Part shown: one piece after another, positions 33,053 to 43,154 of the stretch
Numbering within the stretch: the stretch's first letter is position 1
Layout: each line of letters starts with the position of its first letter
Assembly: GCA_910576205.1 (NCBI GenBank)
Contig: CAJTHL010000019.1
Span: 1 to 64,000, forward strand
Direction of reading: 5' to 3'
DNA length: 64,000 nt
Source: Clostridia bacterium
GTDB lineage: Bacteria > Bacillota > Clostridia > Lachnospirales > Lachnospiraceae
The notes under the pieces: generated by a model
Told to the model about the DNA's origin: nothing
Database searches by the model: none
The model's input: only the letters and a program-made list of their open reading frames with translations
Position numbers and translations under genes: made by a program

Positions 33053-33371
33053 TTACCGTGTCTGCTCTTTATTCACTTTTGTTTTATTACTGTGCGCTGC
33101 CTGCTGTCCGGCGTTTTTATTCAGGCCGTCACGCACGGACGGTTTCTGTTCCTGGACCGGCGTACATTCCCGTCTGGCCTGGGAGAGAAACAGGTCGGTA
33201 AGTCCGGGATTGCAGCGGTCTACAACAAAGTAAACATTCCGGTCATATCCGAAACCGTCCTTATCCTCACAGACCGGAACCGTCTGCGCCCATGCCTTGT
33301 TGTCCCGTGAAATGCGCCCGTCGTGATCTTTCTGCCGGACCGTGTTGGCAAGGACATAAAAAATCCGGCCA
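33053..33371 (-). pseudogene. 3' half of a DUF3849-type gene, interrupted by the nested element
   Basis: An open minus-strand frame without a start reads RIFYVLANTVRQKDHDGRIS, then RDNKAWAQTVPV, VYFVVDRCNPGLTDLF and a polar tail, ending 33 bases before the relaxase. This is the C-terminal part of DUF3849 proteins of Clostridia conjugative elements. The missing N-terminal half is at 42872-43065, on the far side of the 9.5-kb insertion. Joining QQFDYG to RIFYVLANTV restores one continuous frame. Confidence 0.85.
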
Positions 33372-33396
33372 TGGTTAATTTTTCATAAGGAAGTTA
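33371..33396 (+). repeat. Left terminal inverted repeat of the nested element
   Basis: Starts ATGGTTAATTTTTCATAAGG. It matches the right-end repeat (read inward) at 21 of 26 positions. The CC just outside plus the AT at its tip are repeated at the other end, consistent with a serine-recombinase crossover core within CCAT. Confidence 0.8.
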
Positions 33397-33470
33397 AAAC
33401 CCAAAGACTTTGTAATCAGCCAGAATGATTGGATTGTAGGTAAATTCAATTCATACGGAGGATTTACAAG

Positions 33471-33845
33471 ATGGCAAAATCACTATTTGAACAGTTAGGC
33501 GGTACATATCACGAAGAAAATGGATATTTTATTCCAGATTTACGATTGCCCGCCGAAGAAGAACAGCCGATAGGCGCATGGGGACAGCGGCATCTGGACT
33601 ATCTGAAGCAATATTGCAAAGTTACATACACCAATCTTCTCACAAGCGGCAAACTTAACACTTATCTTGCCGACATTGACAGACAGGCGCAGGAACGCTT
33701 TGAAAGACTCATTGAGGACATGAAACAGACACAAGGCATAACGGAACAACTAAAGGCTGAAAATGCCTTAGAATGGGTAGGACATTTAGGCAACATAAGA
33801 GCTTGTGCAAGGGAGATTGTAAACAAGGAAATCATTTGTACATAA
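33471..33845 (+). CDS. tnpV: TnpV family transposon-encoded protein
   Basis: A 124-residue protein with the TnpV pattern: MAKSLFEQLGGTYHEENGYF, PIGAWGQRHLDYLKQYCK, YTNLLTSGKLNTYLADID, then an amphipathic C-terminal helix. TnpV genes sit at the ends of Tn4451-like elements. Their function is unknown. GGAGG lies before the ATG. It is the first gene inside the left end. Confidence 0.85.
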   Translation: MAKSLFEQLGGTYHEENGYFIPDLRLPAEEEQPIGAWGQRHLDYLKQYCKVTYTNLLTSGKLNTYLADIDRQAQERFERLIEDMKQTQGITEQLKAENALEWVGHLGNIRACAREIVNKEIICT

Positions 33846-33854
33846 GTGGACAAA

Positions 33855-33884
33855 AGCGGCAGGGAGAAATCTCTGTTGCTTTTT
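33855..33884 (+). terminator. Terminator after tnpV
   Basis: AGCGGCAGGGAGA pairs with TCTCTGTTGCT (one G-T pair and a small mismatch), followed by TTTT. Confidence 0.7.
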
Positions 33885-33948
33885 AAATGTCAAGAATTTT
33901 GTGGGTTTTGCAAATAAGTGATTTTTGTGCTATGGCAAATTATGGCTA

Positions 33949-34001
33949 TTGCAAAAATATAAGAATGGTGCTAAAATAGTTATTGACTTTAAGTCAATAA
34001 C
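33949..34001 (+). promoter_or_regulatory. Promoter and TetR operator of the efflux operon
   Basis: TTGCAA (33949-33954) and TAAAAT (33972-33977) are 17 bp apart. Immediately downstream, over the expected start site, is an 11-bp perfect inverted repeat GTTATTGACTT T AAGTCAATAAC (33979-34001). A repressor bound there would block the tetR-MFS transcript, so autoregulation is likely. Confidence 0.75.
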
Positions 34002-34027
34002 TAAATACAAAGGAGGTGCAATAAAAT

Positions 34028-34738
34028 TTGGCTAGACCTGTAAAAAAGACACCAGAGGAATGGAGAAAAGAAATCCTAAATGCTGCCCAAAACTTATTTA
34101 TTTCTAAAGGATATGAGGAAACTTCAATTTCCGAAATTATGGATATGGTGGGCGGGGCAAAAGGAATGTTTTACCGTTGTTTTCAAAGCAAAGAGGAAGT
34201 AATGTACGCATTAGGCAATCAAATGTTTTTCGAGGACAACCCATTTGAAGCAGTCAAGGGGAGGGATGACTTGAACGGTCTGCAAAAAATTAGGTTGTTG
34301 CTTACACTGAATCAGTCGGACGCTGAACGAAACCAGATAAATATGCAGGCAGTCCCGATTTTGAAAGACCCGCACATTTTAGCGACGGCAGTTGCAGAAA
34401 ACAGGCGTGTATTAACTCCCTTGTGGTTGGAATTGTTGGCGGAGGGAAAAAAGGACGGTTCTATCAAGACGGAATACACAAAGGAGCTTTCCGAGCTTTT
34501 GCCGCTTATCAACTTCTGGCTCATGCCCTCGGTATTCCCTGCAACAGAGGAAGAACTGTATCATAAATATCATTTTGTGAAGGAAGTATTAGCCTATATA
34601 GGACTGCCACTTTATGATGATGATACGACAACATTTACAGAAAAATTTATCACTGATATTACAGAAACACCCTGCGGGCATACTTCTATGCCAGAAAATG
34701 CAGGCAAAAACAAGGAAAAAGGAGGGAATCAACCATGA
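34028..34738 (+). CDS. TetR/AcrR-family regulator of the MFS pump
   Basis: A 236-residue protein. The N-terminal HTH reads EILNAAQNLFISKGYEETSISEIMDMVGGAKGMFYRCFQSKEEV by its key steps. The C-terminal helical ligand domain ends in a polar tail. A TTG start follows GGAGGTG. The stop overlaps the MFS start (ATGA), so pump and regulator are co-translated. A perfect palindrome on the promoter is its probable operator. Confidence 0.9.
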   Translation: MARPVKKTPEEWRKEILNAAQNLFISKGYEETSISEIMDMVGGAKGMFYRCFQSKEEVMYALGNQMFFEDNPFEAVKGRDDLNGLQKIRLLLTLNQSDAERNQINMQAVPILKDPHILATAVAENRRVLTPLWLELLAEGKKDGSIKTEYTKELSELLPLINFWLMPSVFPATEEELYHKYHFVKEVLAYIGLPLYDDDTTTFTEKFITDITETPCGHTSMPENAGKNKEKGGNQP

Positions 34739-35988
34739 CGGAAAAATTATTTACGAAAAATTTTACACTCCTTATTTTGGGACAGCTAACCTCATTGTTT
34801 GGAAATTTCATATTGAAATTGGCATTGTCCATGTATGTACTGGAAGCGACTGGTTCGGCAGCCATATTTGCAGGGATATTGTCTGCTGCTACAATCCCGA
34901 CCATTCTTTTGTCACCGCTTGGCGGCATCTTGGCGGACAGGGCAGACAGACGGAATATTATGGTGGCGTTAGACGCATTGACTGGCGTATCCGTTTTATG
35001 TGCGGCACTATTCCTGTCGGAAAACAATGCCATTGCTGTAATCAGTACGTTGCTTATTATTCTTTCTATTTTGGGTGCGTTTGAAACGCCTACTGTTCAA
35101 GCGTGTATTCCTACCATGTTACAAGGGGACAATATTATGAAAGGAAATGCCGTTGTAAATCAAGTGGCGTCTTTATCCTATTTGATTGCCCCTATGTTGG
35201 GCGGCGTATTGTATGCCATGCTTGGGCTAGAACCCGTAATGTATGCAAGCGTTGTCTGTTTTTTTATTACTGCTCTGTTTGAATGTTTTATAAAATTGAG
35301 TTATCAGCGTATTCAAAGTCAAGGCGGTGTGCTTCAGATTGTTAAGCAGGATTTTTTATCAAGTATGCAGTATATTTCAAAAGAACAGACCAGCATATCA
35401 AAAATGCTGCTCTTAACGGCATTTTCAAGATTTTTTGTGATGGGTATTACCATAGTCGGACTTCCTTTTCTTGTGCGGACTATCCTCGGATTTAATCCAA
35501 AATATTATGGGGCTGCGGAAAGTGCGTTGGCAGTCGCTACAATCTTGGGGAGTATTGCCGCAGGAATTTTGGCAGAGAAATTGAAAATACATAAATTATC
35601 TATTCTGCTTGCTTCTATGGGTATTTTTATTATCCCTGCCGGCATTATTTTCCTTTTGCCAGTGAATGCCATTATAAAGTATGGCGTTACGGTTGTGTCA
35701 TTTTGCGGTATGCAGGCTGTTATCAGTATATTTTCTATTTTCGCTGTTTCCCTCATACAGCAGAGAACGCCAAATCATTTAATAGGAAAAGTGATGGCTT
35801 ATACATCAACGGTTACTTTGTGCGTCCAGCCCATAGGACAAATCGTGTACGGTTTTTTGTTTGACAGATTTTACAGTGCCGTATATTTTGTCTTAATCCC
35901 GACTGGCATCATAGTTTGCATTGTAGGATTATCTGCAATGAGCTTCTTTAAGAATATGGAAAGGGAACAGCAGGAGGTGTCAGCATGA
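34735..35988 (+). CDS. MFS efflux transporter (MefA/macrolide-efflux-like group)
   Basis: A 417-residue protein with twelve membrane segments. The A-motif loop reads GGILADRADRRNIM and the early segment ILGQLTSLFGNFILKLALSMYVLEATGSA is typical of the MFS_3/macrolide-efflux-like group. The substrate cannot be read from sequence. It is translated with tetR upstream (ATGA overlap) and with the KTR gene downstream (ATGA overlap), forming a three-gene operon, probably the selectable cargo of the nested element. Confidence 0.88.
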   Translation: MTEKLFTKNFTLLILGQLTSLFGNFILKLALSMYVLEATGSAAIFAGILSAATIPTILLSPLGGILADRADRRNIMVALDALTGVSVLCAALFLSENNAIAVISTLLIILSILGAFETPTVQACIPTMLQGDNIMKGNAVVNQVASLSYLIAPMLGGVLYAMLGLEPVMYASVVCFFITALFECFIKLSYQRIQSQGGVLQIVKQDFLSSMQYISKEQTSISKMLLLTAFSRFFVMGITIVGLPFLVRTILGFNPKYYGAAESALAVATILGSIAAGILAEKLKIHKLSILLASMGIFIIPAGIIFLLPVNAIIKYGVTVVSFCGMQAVISIFSIFAVSLIQQRTPNHLIGKVMAYTSTVTLCVQPIGQIVYGFLFDRFYSAVYFVLIPTGIIVCIVGLSAMSFFKNMEREQQEVSA

Positions 35989-36173
35989 AGCAGGAAAAGT
36001 GGTTATTGTGTCCTGTATGTGGAAACAAGACGAGATTGAAATTGCGTGAAGACACGGTACTTGAGAAATTCCCTTTATTTTGCCCAAAATGCAAACAGGA
36101 AACCCTTATAAATGTCCGACAAATGAATATGTCTGTTATCAGAGAGCCAGACGCACAGACGCAGAGCCGATGA
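35985..36173 (+). CDS. Cysteine-rich KTR-domain protein
   Basis: A 62-residue protein with two CxxC pairs (CPVCGNKTRLKLREDT and FCPKCKQETLINV), a single zinc ribbon of the KTR type. It is common on Firmicutes mobile elements, and its role is not known. It overlaps the MFS gene by ATGA. Its final codons run into a terminator. Confidence 0.85.
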   Translation: MKQEKWLLCPVCGNKTRLKLREDTVLEKFPLFCPKCKQETLINVRQMNMSVIREPDAQTQSR

Positions 36174-36212
36174 ACGTGTGAAATCAAATCACAGTTTGTC
36201 GGCTCTGTTTTT
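36162..36212 (+). terminator. Terminator of the tetR-MFS-KTR operon
   Basis: CAGAGCCGA / TCGGCTCTG (9 bp) around a 28-base loop, followed by TTTTT. A decayed copy of the same segment occurs at 36998-37042. Confidence 0.75.
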
Positions 36213-36410
36213 GCTTACGCAGACAGTCAAGATTTTTCATTTTGCTGCTCTATCTTACAATACATAGAAAGTCAACGATAAGCTGAATACAGACAAGACA
36301 TCCATCGAAATAAGGTAAATGGCAGCAACTGCTAATTGCTTTTTGGCACTTTTCAAGCTCTTTATTTTTCTATAAGGGCATTTTATAATAGAAAAAAGGA
36401 GGAAATTTTT

Positions 36411-36893
36411 ATGAATACAAACATCATTTCAAAATATTTGCAATTACTGCGAAAAAAACATAACTTCACACAAGACGAATTAGCAAAAAGGTTGGATATA
36501 TCCAGACAAGCTGTTTCAAAATGGGAAACGGGAGCAGCTATTCCAGATTTAGAGGTTCTGTTAAAAATATCTAAGCTTTACGGAATTACAATAAATGATA
36601 TTTTAGAGCCGAATATACCGACTAAAAAAATAACTGATTTTGAACAATTATCAAGAGTTCCAGAAAACGAATTAAGAGATATACTGGAACAATATGATAT
36701 GACATCACTTGTGATAGCTTCAATGGGGGCATCTCCAGAAATAAATAATTTGCTGGAAAAATTATTTCCAGATGTAGATTATAAAATGGAAAGAAACCGT
36801 ATTGGCAGAGTTAGAATTGATGAAGTTGAAAGAATACAACAGGAAATAGTCTCTGTCATAAATTTACGAGCTTTAGATAGTGAACTTTTATAA
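36411..36893 (+). CDS. XRE-family regulator with C-terminal extension
   Basis: 160 residues. The N-terminal HTH_3 (LQLLRKKHNFTQDELAKRLDISRQAVSKWETG) is followed by about 90 residues of acidic helices with no named domain. AAAGGAGG precedes the ATG at 36411, chosen over the distal frame start because of this site. It is AT-rich. It may control a phage-like or element function. No target palindrome is seen. Confidence 0.85.
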   Translation: MNTNIISKYLQLLRKKHNFTQDELAKRLDISRQAVSKWETGAAIPDLEVLLKISKLYGITINDILEPNIPTKKITDFEQLSRVPENELRDILEQYDMTSLVIASMGASPEINNLLEKLFPDVDYKMERNRIGRVRIDEVERIQQEIVSVINLRALDSELL

Positions 36894-37172
36894 AATTATA
36901 AGTCAAGAAATGAAGTAATATGCCAAAAGGTAAATGAGCAATCTTGAAAAGCAAGAAATTTGAAATAGAAGTTATTAAAGAGGCAGACACATAGATGCAG
37001 AGCCGATAAACATGTGAGTTAATATCATAGTCTGTCGGTTCTCTTTCATTTCATAAGGTTTTAAAGCAACCGCCCACCAAATAAAAAAACGGCGTGTGGC
37101 GGGCGATTTTGCTATGCCCAAAAGACTTAACAGACACTCTCCAGACCTGTTTTTGAAGTTTGGAGGTTTTTT

Positions 37173-37316
37173 ATGTTCTTTTTTCGGGCAGTAATCTATC
37201 TGCTCATGCAACGCAGATTTGACTTATACATAGCATATCGGGGATTGGCAGGAAGCCAGTTAAAAAAATTATTCCCGACCATGCAAGGCTACTTCTCACC
37301 ATGCAACCAGAAGTAG
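37173..37316 (+). CDS. Small hydrophobic-basic protein (47 aa), hypothetical
   Basis: An ATG preceded by GGAGG opens a 47-codon frame beginning MFFFRAVIYLLMQRRFDLY and ending SPCNQK. The N-terminal 12 residues are hydrophobic, the rest basic. No family is recognised. The ribosome-binding site is the only positive evidence. The surrounding 36894-37497 otherwise holds only repeat remnants. Confidence 0.35.
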   Translation: MFFFRAVIYLLMQRRFDLYIAYRGLAGSQLKKLFPTMQGYFSPCNQK

Positions 37317-37497
37317 AATCTCAACTCAACAGAATATGTATCTCCTATAACCGTAGAGGTCACAGAACCTTTGCGGTTTTTCTTTTGTCGGTTTTTATCG
37401 TAATGTGCCGAGGGGGTGTTTCCACTGTTGGCTGCCGTTCGCCGCCTATCCAATCTAGATTTTAGCATTTTCAAAAATTTCAGATTGGAGGAAAAAA

Positions 37498-37923
37498 ATG
37501 GCATACAACAACGGACGGGAGAACAGGAAATGGCTTATCTGGAAAGAAGCCGAGGAAAAAATATTGCGGGAACATGGAGTTGACGAAACCACCATTGAAA
37601 AAATCCGCACAGACGACAGGGCAGACTTTAATTCCAACAGGCGGTTTTACCATTGGACAAGCGACTTCGGCGAATACCTTGAGGGAATGGCAGACAGGGA
37701 ACATAATAACGAGCTAAAGACTGTTGCTGATTTACTGGATGAAATTGAGGATGAAACTCTGTATCGGGCATTGCTTACAGTGGACAGGCGTACCCTGCAA
37801 ATCATCCTGCTGAAAATGCAGGGTTATTCCACAAAGGAAATTGCCCCGCTTGTTGGATTGACAACAGGGGCTATCTATGCAAGGCTAGACCATCTGCGGA
37901 AAAAGCTACGGAAGATTTTATAA
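37498..37923 (+). CDS. Sigma-70 region-4-like factor of the nested element
   Basis: A 141-residue protein. The C-terminal HTH reads VDRRTLQIILLKMQGYSTKEIAPLVGLTTGAIYARLDHLRKKL. The N-terminal part is charged and helical. It resembles the sigma-like regulators of Firmicutes conjugative transposons. GGAGG precedes the ATG. It ends just before a strong hairpin. Confidence 0.82.
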   Translation: MAYNNGRENRKWLIWKEAEEKILREHGVDETTIEKIRTDDRADFNSNRRFYHWTSDFGEYLEGMADREHNNELKTVADLLDEIEDETLYRALLTVDRRTLQIILLKMQGYSTKEIAPLVGLTTGAIYARLDHLRKKLRKIL

Positions 37924-37958
37924 CCAGCTAATAAAGACTGCTTTTTGACGGACTATTG

Positions 37959-37982
37959 GGCGGGGGATAAAAATCCCCCGCC
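37959..37982 (+). terminator. Hairpin after the sigma-like gene
   Basis: A perfect 10-bp GC-rich stem GGCGGGGGAT / ATCCCCCGCC with a four-base loop. The T-run is weak (TAATT). Confidence 0.6.
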
Positions 37983-38047
37983 TAATTACTAAAATTGATG
38001 AATAAAATTCCTGTCCACAGGGAATACTAAAAAATTTGCCCAAAATC

Positions 38048-38077
38048 TTGACACAAATATAGCCGCTATGATATTCT
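38048..38077 (+). promoter_or_regulatory. Promoter of the DUF6194-like gene
   Basis: A consensus TTGACA (38048-38053) and TATTCT (38072-38077) are separated by 18 bp, about 50 bp ahead of the gene. Confidence 0.5.
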
Positions 38078-38126
38078 AAAATACTCATAGGAGAATTAGA
38101 AGTAAGACAGAAAGAGAGCTGTCAGA

Positions 38127-38576
38127 ATGACACCAGATAAAATATTGAATTACTGCCTTCAAAATCTTGAGGGAACAGTCTTAGTTGAGAGTTGGGGCGA
38201 GAAAGGGATTTTCTATAACCCAGACCATGCACTGAAGCGTGGCGTTTATATATTAACAGTTAAGGAAAAGGATGGCGATAATGACAAAGGCTCTGATTTA
38301 AACAGAGAGAACGTCTACCGTGTGAATTTGGGAATACGGAAAAGCACTTTTACGGAATTGTTTGGAACAGTCCCAAAACGTCCACCAGCGGGCGGCGTTG
38401 TAGATATGGATTACGACTTTACCGTATTGAATGAGATACTTCCCCATCCCGTCTACGCATGGATGGCGTGGATATGTGCATTGAACCCCTCTGAACAGAC
38501 ATTCGAGGAATTGAAACCATATATCCAAGAAGCCTATGGGTATGCAAAGGAGAAATTTAAGAAACGCAGGAAGTAA
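38127..38576 (+). CDS. DUF6194-like protein
   Basis: A 149-residue soluble protein. The pattern FYNPD, then SDLNRENVYRVNLGIRKSTFTELFG, then DYDFTVLNEILPHPVYAWMAWICALNPSEQTFEELKP matches the DUF6194 layout (YjbR-like fold presumed). The function is unknown. It has its own promoter, so it is probably independent cargo. Confidence 0.7.
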   Translation: MTPDKILNYCLQNLEGTVLVESWGEKGIFYNPDHALKRGVYILTVKEKDGDNDKGSDLNRENVYRVNLGIRKSTFTELFGTVPKRPPAGGVVDMDYDFTVLNEILPHPVYAWMAWICALNPSEQTFEELKPYIQEAYGYAKEKFKKRRK

Positions 38577-38920
38577 TCTTGAAAATTAAATAAGAACATA
38601 GATGGAAGAATGAAATGTCAGCCAACGGACAAGGCTGACCGCCGCCGAAAGTATGCTGTCCTTTTCGGCTGGTGTATGGCAGCATGGTTTTGAATCCCAA
38701 AGCCGTTACATAGCATTGCGAATCCGAGCAGGAGAAATCTCTCCTGTCATTCGTGGTGTCGTGTGGCGGCTTTTCATTTATCCAAAAGTCAAGAAAAATC
38801 AAATCCAGAACGGAGGTGCAAGGACATAGGATTTTCTTTTCGGCGGGTAAGACAGGCATTAAGAATGTCGCTGCACAGGAAAAATGCTCTGCGGTGTTGT
38901 CCACAGAGATAGCGAGCATC

Positions 38921-38988
38921 GGATTGTGTCAGCCACAATCCAATCCACAGCCTAAAGGCGTGTGGACTTCTCTCAGGGGACAGCCCCT
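38921..38988 (+). other. Candidate origin of transfer of the nested element
   Basis: Three consecutive stem-loops just upstream of mobC: GGATTGTG / CACAATCC (38921-38941), CCACAGCC / GGC-TGTGG (38945-38965) and AGGGG / CCCCT (38975-38988). Mob elements of this kind have their nick region next to mobC-relaxase, behind such inverted repeats. The nick site cannot be read. The rest of 38577-39032 holds no gene. Confidence 0.45.
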
Positions 38989-39032
38989 GTTTACCCCGAA
39001 GAAAGAAAAATAAGACTGGAGGATTGAGGGAA

Positions 39033-39389
39033 ATGAGCAGAGAAAAATCAGAAAAGGACGTGCGGAATGTCCCGATTACCGTCCGATTGAACGAGGAAGA
39101 ACATGAAAAATTAAAGCAATGCGCCGCCGCTTGCGGTCTGTCCGCAGCAGAATTTATGCGCAAGTTATGCAAGGGAAATGCCCCTCAGCCAAAGCCAGAG
39201 AAAGAATTTTGGGCGTTGCTGAACACACTTTATGAGGTACATTCTGCCTTTAAAAAGTGTGTTCCTTACTATCCGACCGCCGCTGAAATCTGTAAGGAGA
39301 TTGAGGATTTTATCTTAGAACTGCAACAGAAATCTACTCTCCCACAGCGGTTCAGCATAGAAGAATTGACAGAACAGGGGGCGGTTTGA
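39033..39389 (+). CDS. mobC: MobC-type relaxosome protein (nested element)
   Basis: A 118-residue protein. An N-terminal ribbon-helix-helix (NVPITVRLNEEEHEKLKQCAAACGLSAAEFMRKLC) is followed by a C-terminal helical part. It binds the origin of transfer and helps the relaxase nick. The relaxase gene starts two bases after its stop. The ATG at 39033 is preferred to an in-frame TTG at 39024. Confidence 0.85.
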   Translation: MSREKSEKDVRNVPITVRLNEEEHEKLKQCAAACGLSAAEFMRKLCKGNAPQPKPEKEFWALLNTLYEVHSAFKKCVPYYPTAAEICKEIEDFILELQQKSTLPQRFSIEELTEQGAV

Positions 39390-39390
39390 T

Positions 39391-40755
39391 ATGGCAGTAA
39401 CGAGCCTATGGCATGTCAAAGGGAGCATAAAAGACGTGATTGACTATATAGAAAACCCAGAAAAGACCGTGCCGAATCGGGAAATGCAGGACTTCTTTGA
39501 CGTATTCTCCTATGTGAAGAATCCGTTAAAAACAAATGAGGGCGAGTATGTTTCCGCAGTCAACTGTCTGAAAGAAACCGCCTTACAGCAGATGATTTTG
39601 ACAAAGAAACAGTACCAAAAGACAGGCGGGTATATCGCATGGCACGGCTACCAGAGCTTCAAGCCAGACGAGGTAACGCCCGAACAATGCCATGAAATCG
39701 GATTGAAACTGGCAAGTGAAATGTGGGGTGATAAATACCAGATAATCGTTGCCACCCACCTTGACAAAGGACATCTCCACAACCATTTCTGCTTTAACTC
39801 CGTTTCTTATCTGGATGGGAGCAAATACAATTACTCAAAATCGGAGCAGAAACGGTTAAGGGAAGTGTCCGACCACTTTTGCCGAGAGTACAGTTTGTCG
39901 GTAATTGAAAACCCCAAGAAAGCCCCGTCAAGACCGCTGTATCTGGATGAAAAAAGCGGAAAACCGACACGGTACAACGTCTATCGGGAGGATTTAAGGG
40001 AGGCAATCAACGGGAGCAGGGATTTACAGCACATGATGAAATACCTTACCGATAAAGGATATGAGGTTGATTTTTCGGGCGGTCATTGGAAGATGAAGCT
40101 GCCACAGTACAAGCACTTCACAAGGTTAGACACGCTTGACGAGCGGCTGACACCCGATTTCATACGGTCATGTTTAGGCGGGACTTCCCGATATGGGAAC
40201 TACAAAGCAAGGATTTCCTACTCTCCCCATATGCCAGAGCAGTATAAAAACGCATGGAAACCGCATCAGAAAACCACGGGAATCTTAGCGTTATATTACT
40301 ACTGGTGCTATCAGTTGGGGATATTTCCCAAAGGCACGGACTACAAGCCGACAAGCCCGCTGATGAAGGAGGAGCTTCGGAAACTGGACGAGATTACCGC
40401 ACAGGTACGGTATATGTCAAAGCATAACATTTCTACCCTCTCCGATTTACACGCCGACAGGGAGAAAAACCAGACCAAAATGAATAAACTTATCGACTAC
40501 CGCCAGCATTTACGGAATAAGGTACGCCGTGCCACACCAGCCGAAAAAGAAACACTTCGAGCCGAAAAACAGAATGTGACAGAACAGATAACGGAACTTA
40601 GAAAGCGGCTTAAATATGCAGACGGGATTGAAAAGCGCTCCGCCCATATCGACAACTGCTTAGACCAAATCCATGATACGATTGAAAATCAGAGGTCGAA
40701 TCGGCAGAAACAGCCAGTAAAAACAGAACGCGGGAGGGAGGAATCATTACGATGA
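39391..40755 (+). CDS. Relaxase / mobilization nuclease (nested element)
   Basis: A 454-residue protein with the histidine triad HLDKGHLHNHFCFNS, upstream blocks VIDYIENPEKT and YIAWHGYQSFKPDEVTPEQ, and a candidate catalytic Tyr in the FSYVKNP or GEYVSAV segments. The C-terminal third is coiled coil. It is related to but clearly different from the relaxase at 31611. It overlaps tnpW at its end (ATGA). Confidence 0.9.
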   Translation: MAVTSLWHVKGSIKDVIDYIENPEKTVPNREMQDFFDVFSYVKNPLKTNEGEYVSAVNCLKETALQQMILTKKQYQKTGGYIAWHGYQSFKPDEVTPEQCHEIGLKLASEMWGDKYQIIVATHLDKGHLHNHFCFNSVSYLDGSKYNYSKSEQKRLREVSDHFCREYSLSVIENPKKAPSRPLYLDEKSGKPTRYNVYREDLREAINGSRDLQHMMKYLTDKGYEVDFSGGHWKMKLPQYKHFTRLDTLDERLTPDFIRSCLGGTSRYGNYKARISYSPHMPEQYKNAWKPHQKTTGILALYYYWCYQLGIFPKGTDYKPTSPLMKEELRKLDEITAQVRYMSKHNISTLSDLHADREKNQTKMNKLIDYRQHLRNKVRRATPAEKETLRAEKQNVTEQITELRKRLKYADGIEKRSAHIDNCLDQIHDTIENQRSNRQKQPVKTERGREESLR

Positions 40756-41015
40756 ATGAATCTTTTAGCGACACAGAAAAAGAAGAATTTTCAGAAGAAA
40801 CCGCCATCCGTCAGATGATTGATGGGATTACGGACAGCCTTGCATCCATGACAAAAGAAGAACGGTTAGAATGGTTTCGCAGGTCACAATATCCCCATCC
40901 AATCAATTTTCAGAAAGAGATAGACGGCACAGTTTATACAGTCAATGCCCATTTTAACGCCGCCGCTGCTGAGAGCATACAGGAAAAAACCGAACGCATT
41001 CTCCTAAAACTATAA
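40752..41015 (+). CDS. TnpW-like transposon-encoded protein
   Basis: An 87-residue protein. The C-terminal half carries the TnpW core (INFQKEIDGTVYTVNAHF, then ESIQEKTERILL). The N-terminal half is acidic. It lies between the relaxase and the recombinase, as in Tn4451-type elements. GGAGG precedes the ATG. Confidence 0.7.
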   Translation: MNESFSDTEKEEFSEETAIRQMIDGITDSLASMTKEERLEWFRRSQYPHPINFQKEIDGTVYTVNAHFNAAAAESIQEKTERILLKL

Positions 41016-41043
41016 ACGGCATTTGAATTAAGGCTTTAAAGCG

Positions 41044-42793
<1,750 letters not shown>

Positions 42794-42846
42794 CCACAGG
42801 GCTACACTGTCTACATAATCACATCATTATATTTTAGTCTATGCAA

Positions 42847-42872
42847 TAACATCCTTACGGAAAATTCCCCAT
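42847..42872 (-). repeat. Right terminal inverted repeat of the nested element
   Basis: Read inward from the right end (minus strand) it begins ATGGGGAATTTTCCGTAAGG and matches the left repeat at 21 of 26 positions. The adjoining CC completes the duplicated CCAT. Confidence 0.8.
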
Positions 42873-43065
42873 AATCAAATTGCTGTATAACCTGCTGCAC
42901 ACACGCCGGGGCTAAACGGTTATCCCGGTAGTTGTCCGCAATGGCCTGTTCGATTGCCTCCCTGCACGCAACGTTTGCTTTGTGGGAAGCGTGGTACTGA
43001 TCCAGTTCCCCATGCTCATGCGCATAGGTGGCAGAATGAAAATAAATTGGCGTTGTATCTTTCAA
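42872..43065 (-). pseudogene. 5' half of the interrupted DUF3849-type gene
   Basis: A TTG start at 43065, seven bases after GGAGG, opens KDTTPIYFHSATYAHEHGE, then LDQYHASHKANVACREAIEQA and VIQQFDYG. It then runs into nested-element DNA, where the frame ends at 42811 with an unrelated tail. DUF3849 proteins continue with the YVLANTVQ-type block found at 33053-33371. The insertion lies between the codons for Gly and Arg of FDYG-RIFY. Confidence 0.85.
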
Positions 43066-43115
43066 TGAAATCCCTCCAATCAAAAAGCTGCCCTGGCAGA
43101 CAGCCGTAATTATAG

Positions 43116-43146
43116 AAAAAGGGCGGGGCTGCCAATGCGCCCCGCC
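43116..43146 (-). terminator. Terminator after the CD1845 gene
   Basis: On the minus strand GGCGGGGC and GCCCCGCC form an 8-bp stem, followed by a T-run (CTTTTT). Confidence 0.8.
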
Positions 43147-43154
43147 GAAACTGT

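Larger units (their letters stand above)
36150..37045 (+). repeat. Imperfect direct repeat of a terminator segment flanking the XRE gene
   Basis: The stretch around 36150-36210 (end of the KTR gene and its terminator) recurs in decayed form at about 36981-37045 (AGACACATAGATGCAGAGCCGAT against AGACGCACAGACGCAGAGCCGAT, then a degenerate TCGGTTCTC arm). The XRE gene lies between the copies, which looks like insertion with duplication or recombination between related elements. Confidence 0.5.

Noticed and set aside
42811..43083. A complete 90-residue protein ending at 42811.
   Set aside because: The last 20 residues are encoded by the nested element. The rest matches the first half of the split DUF3849 gene.
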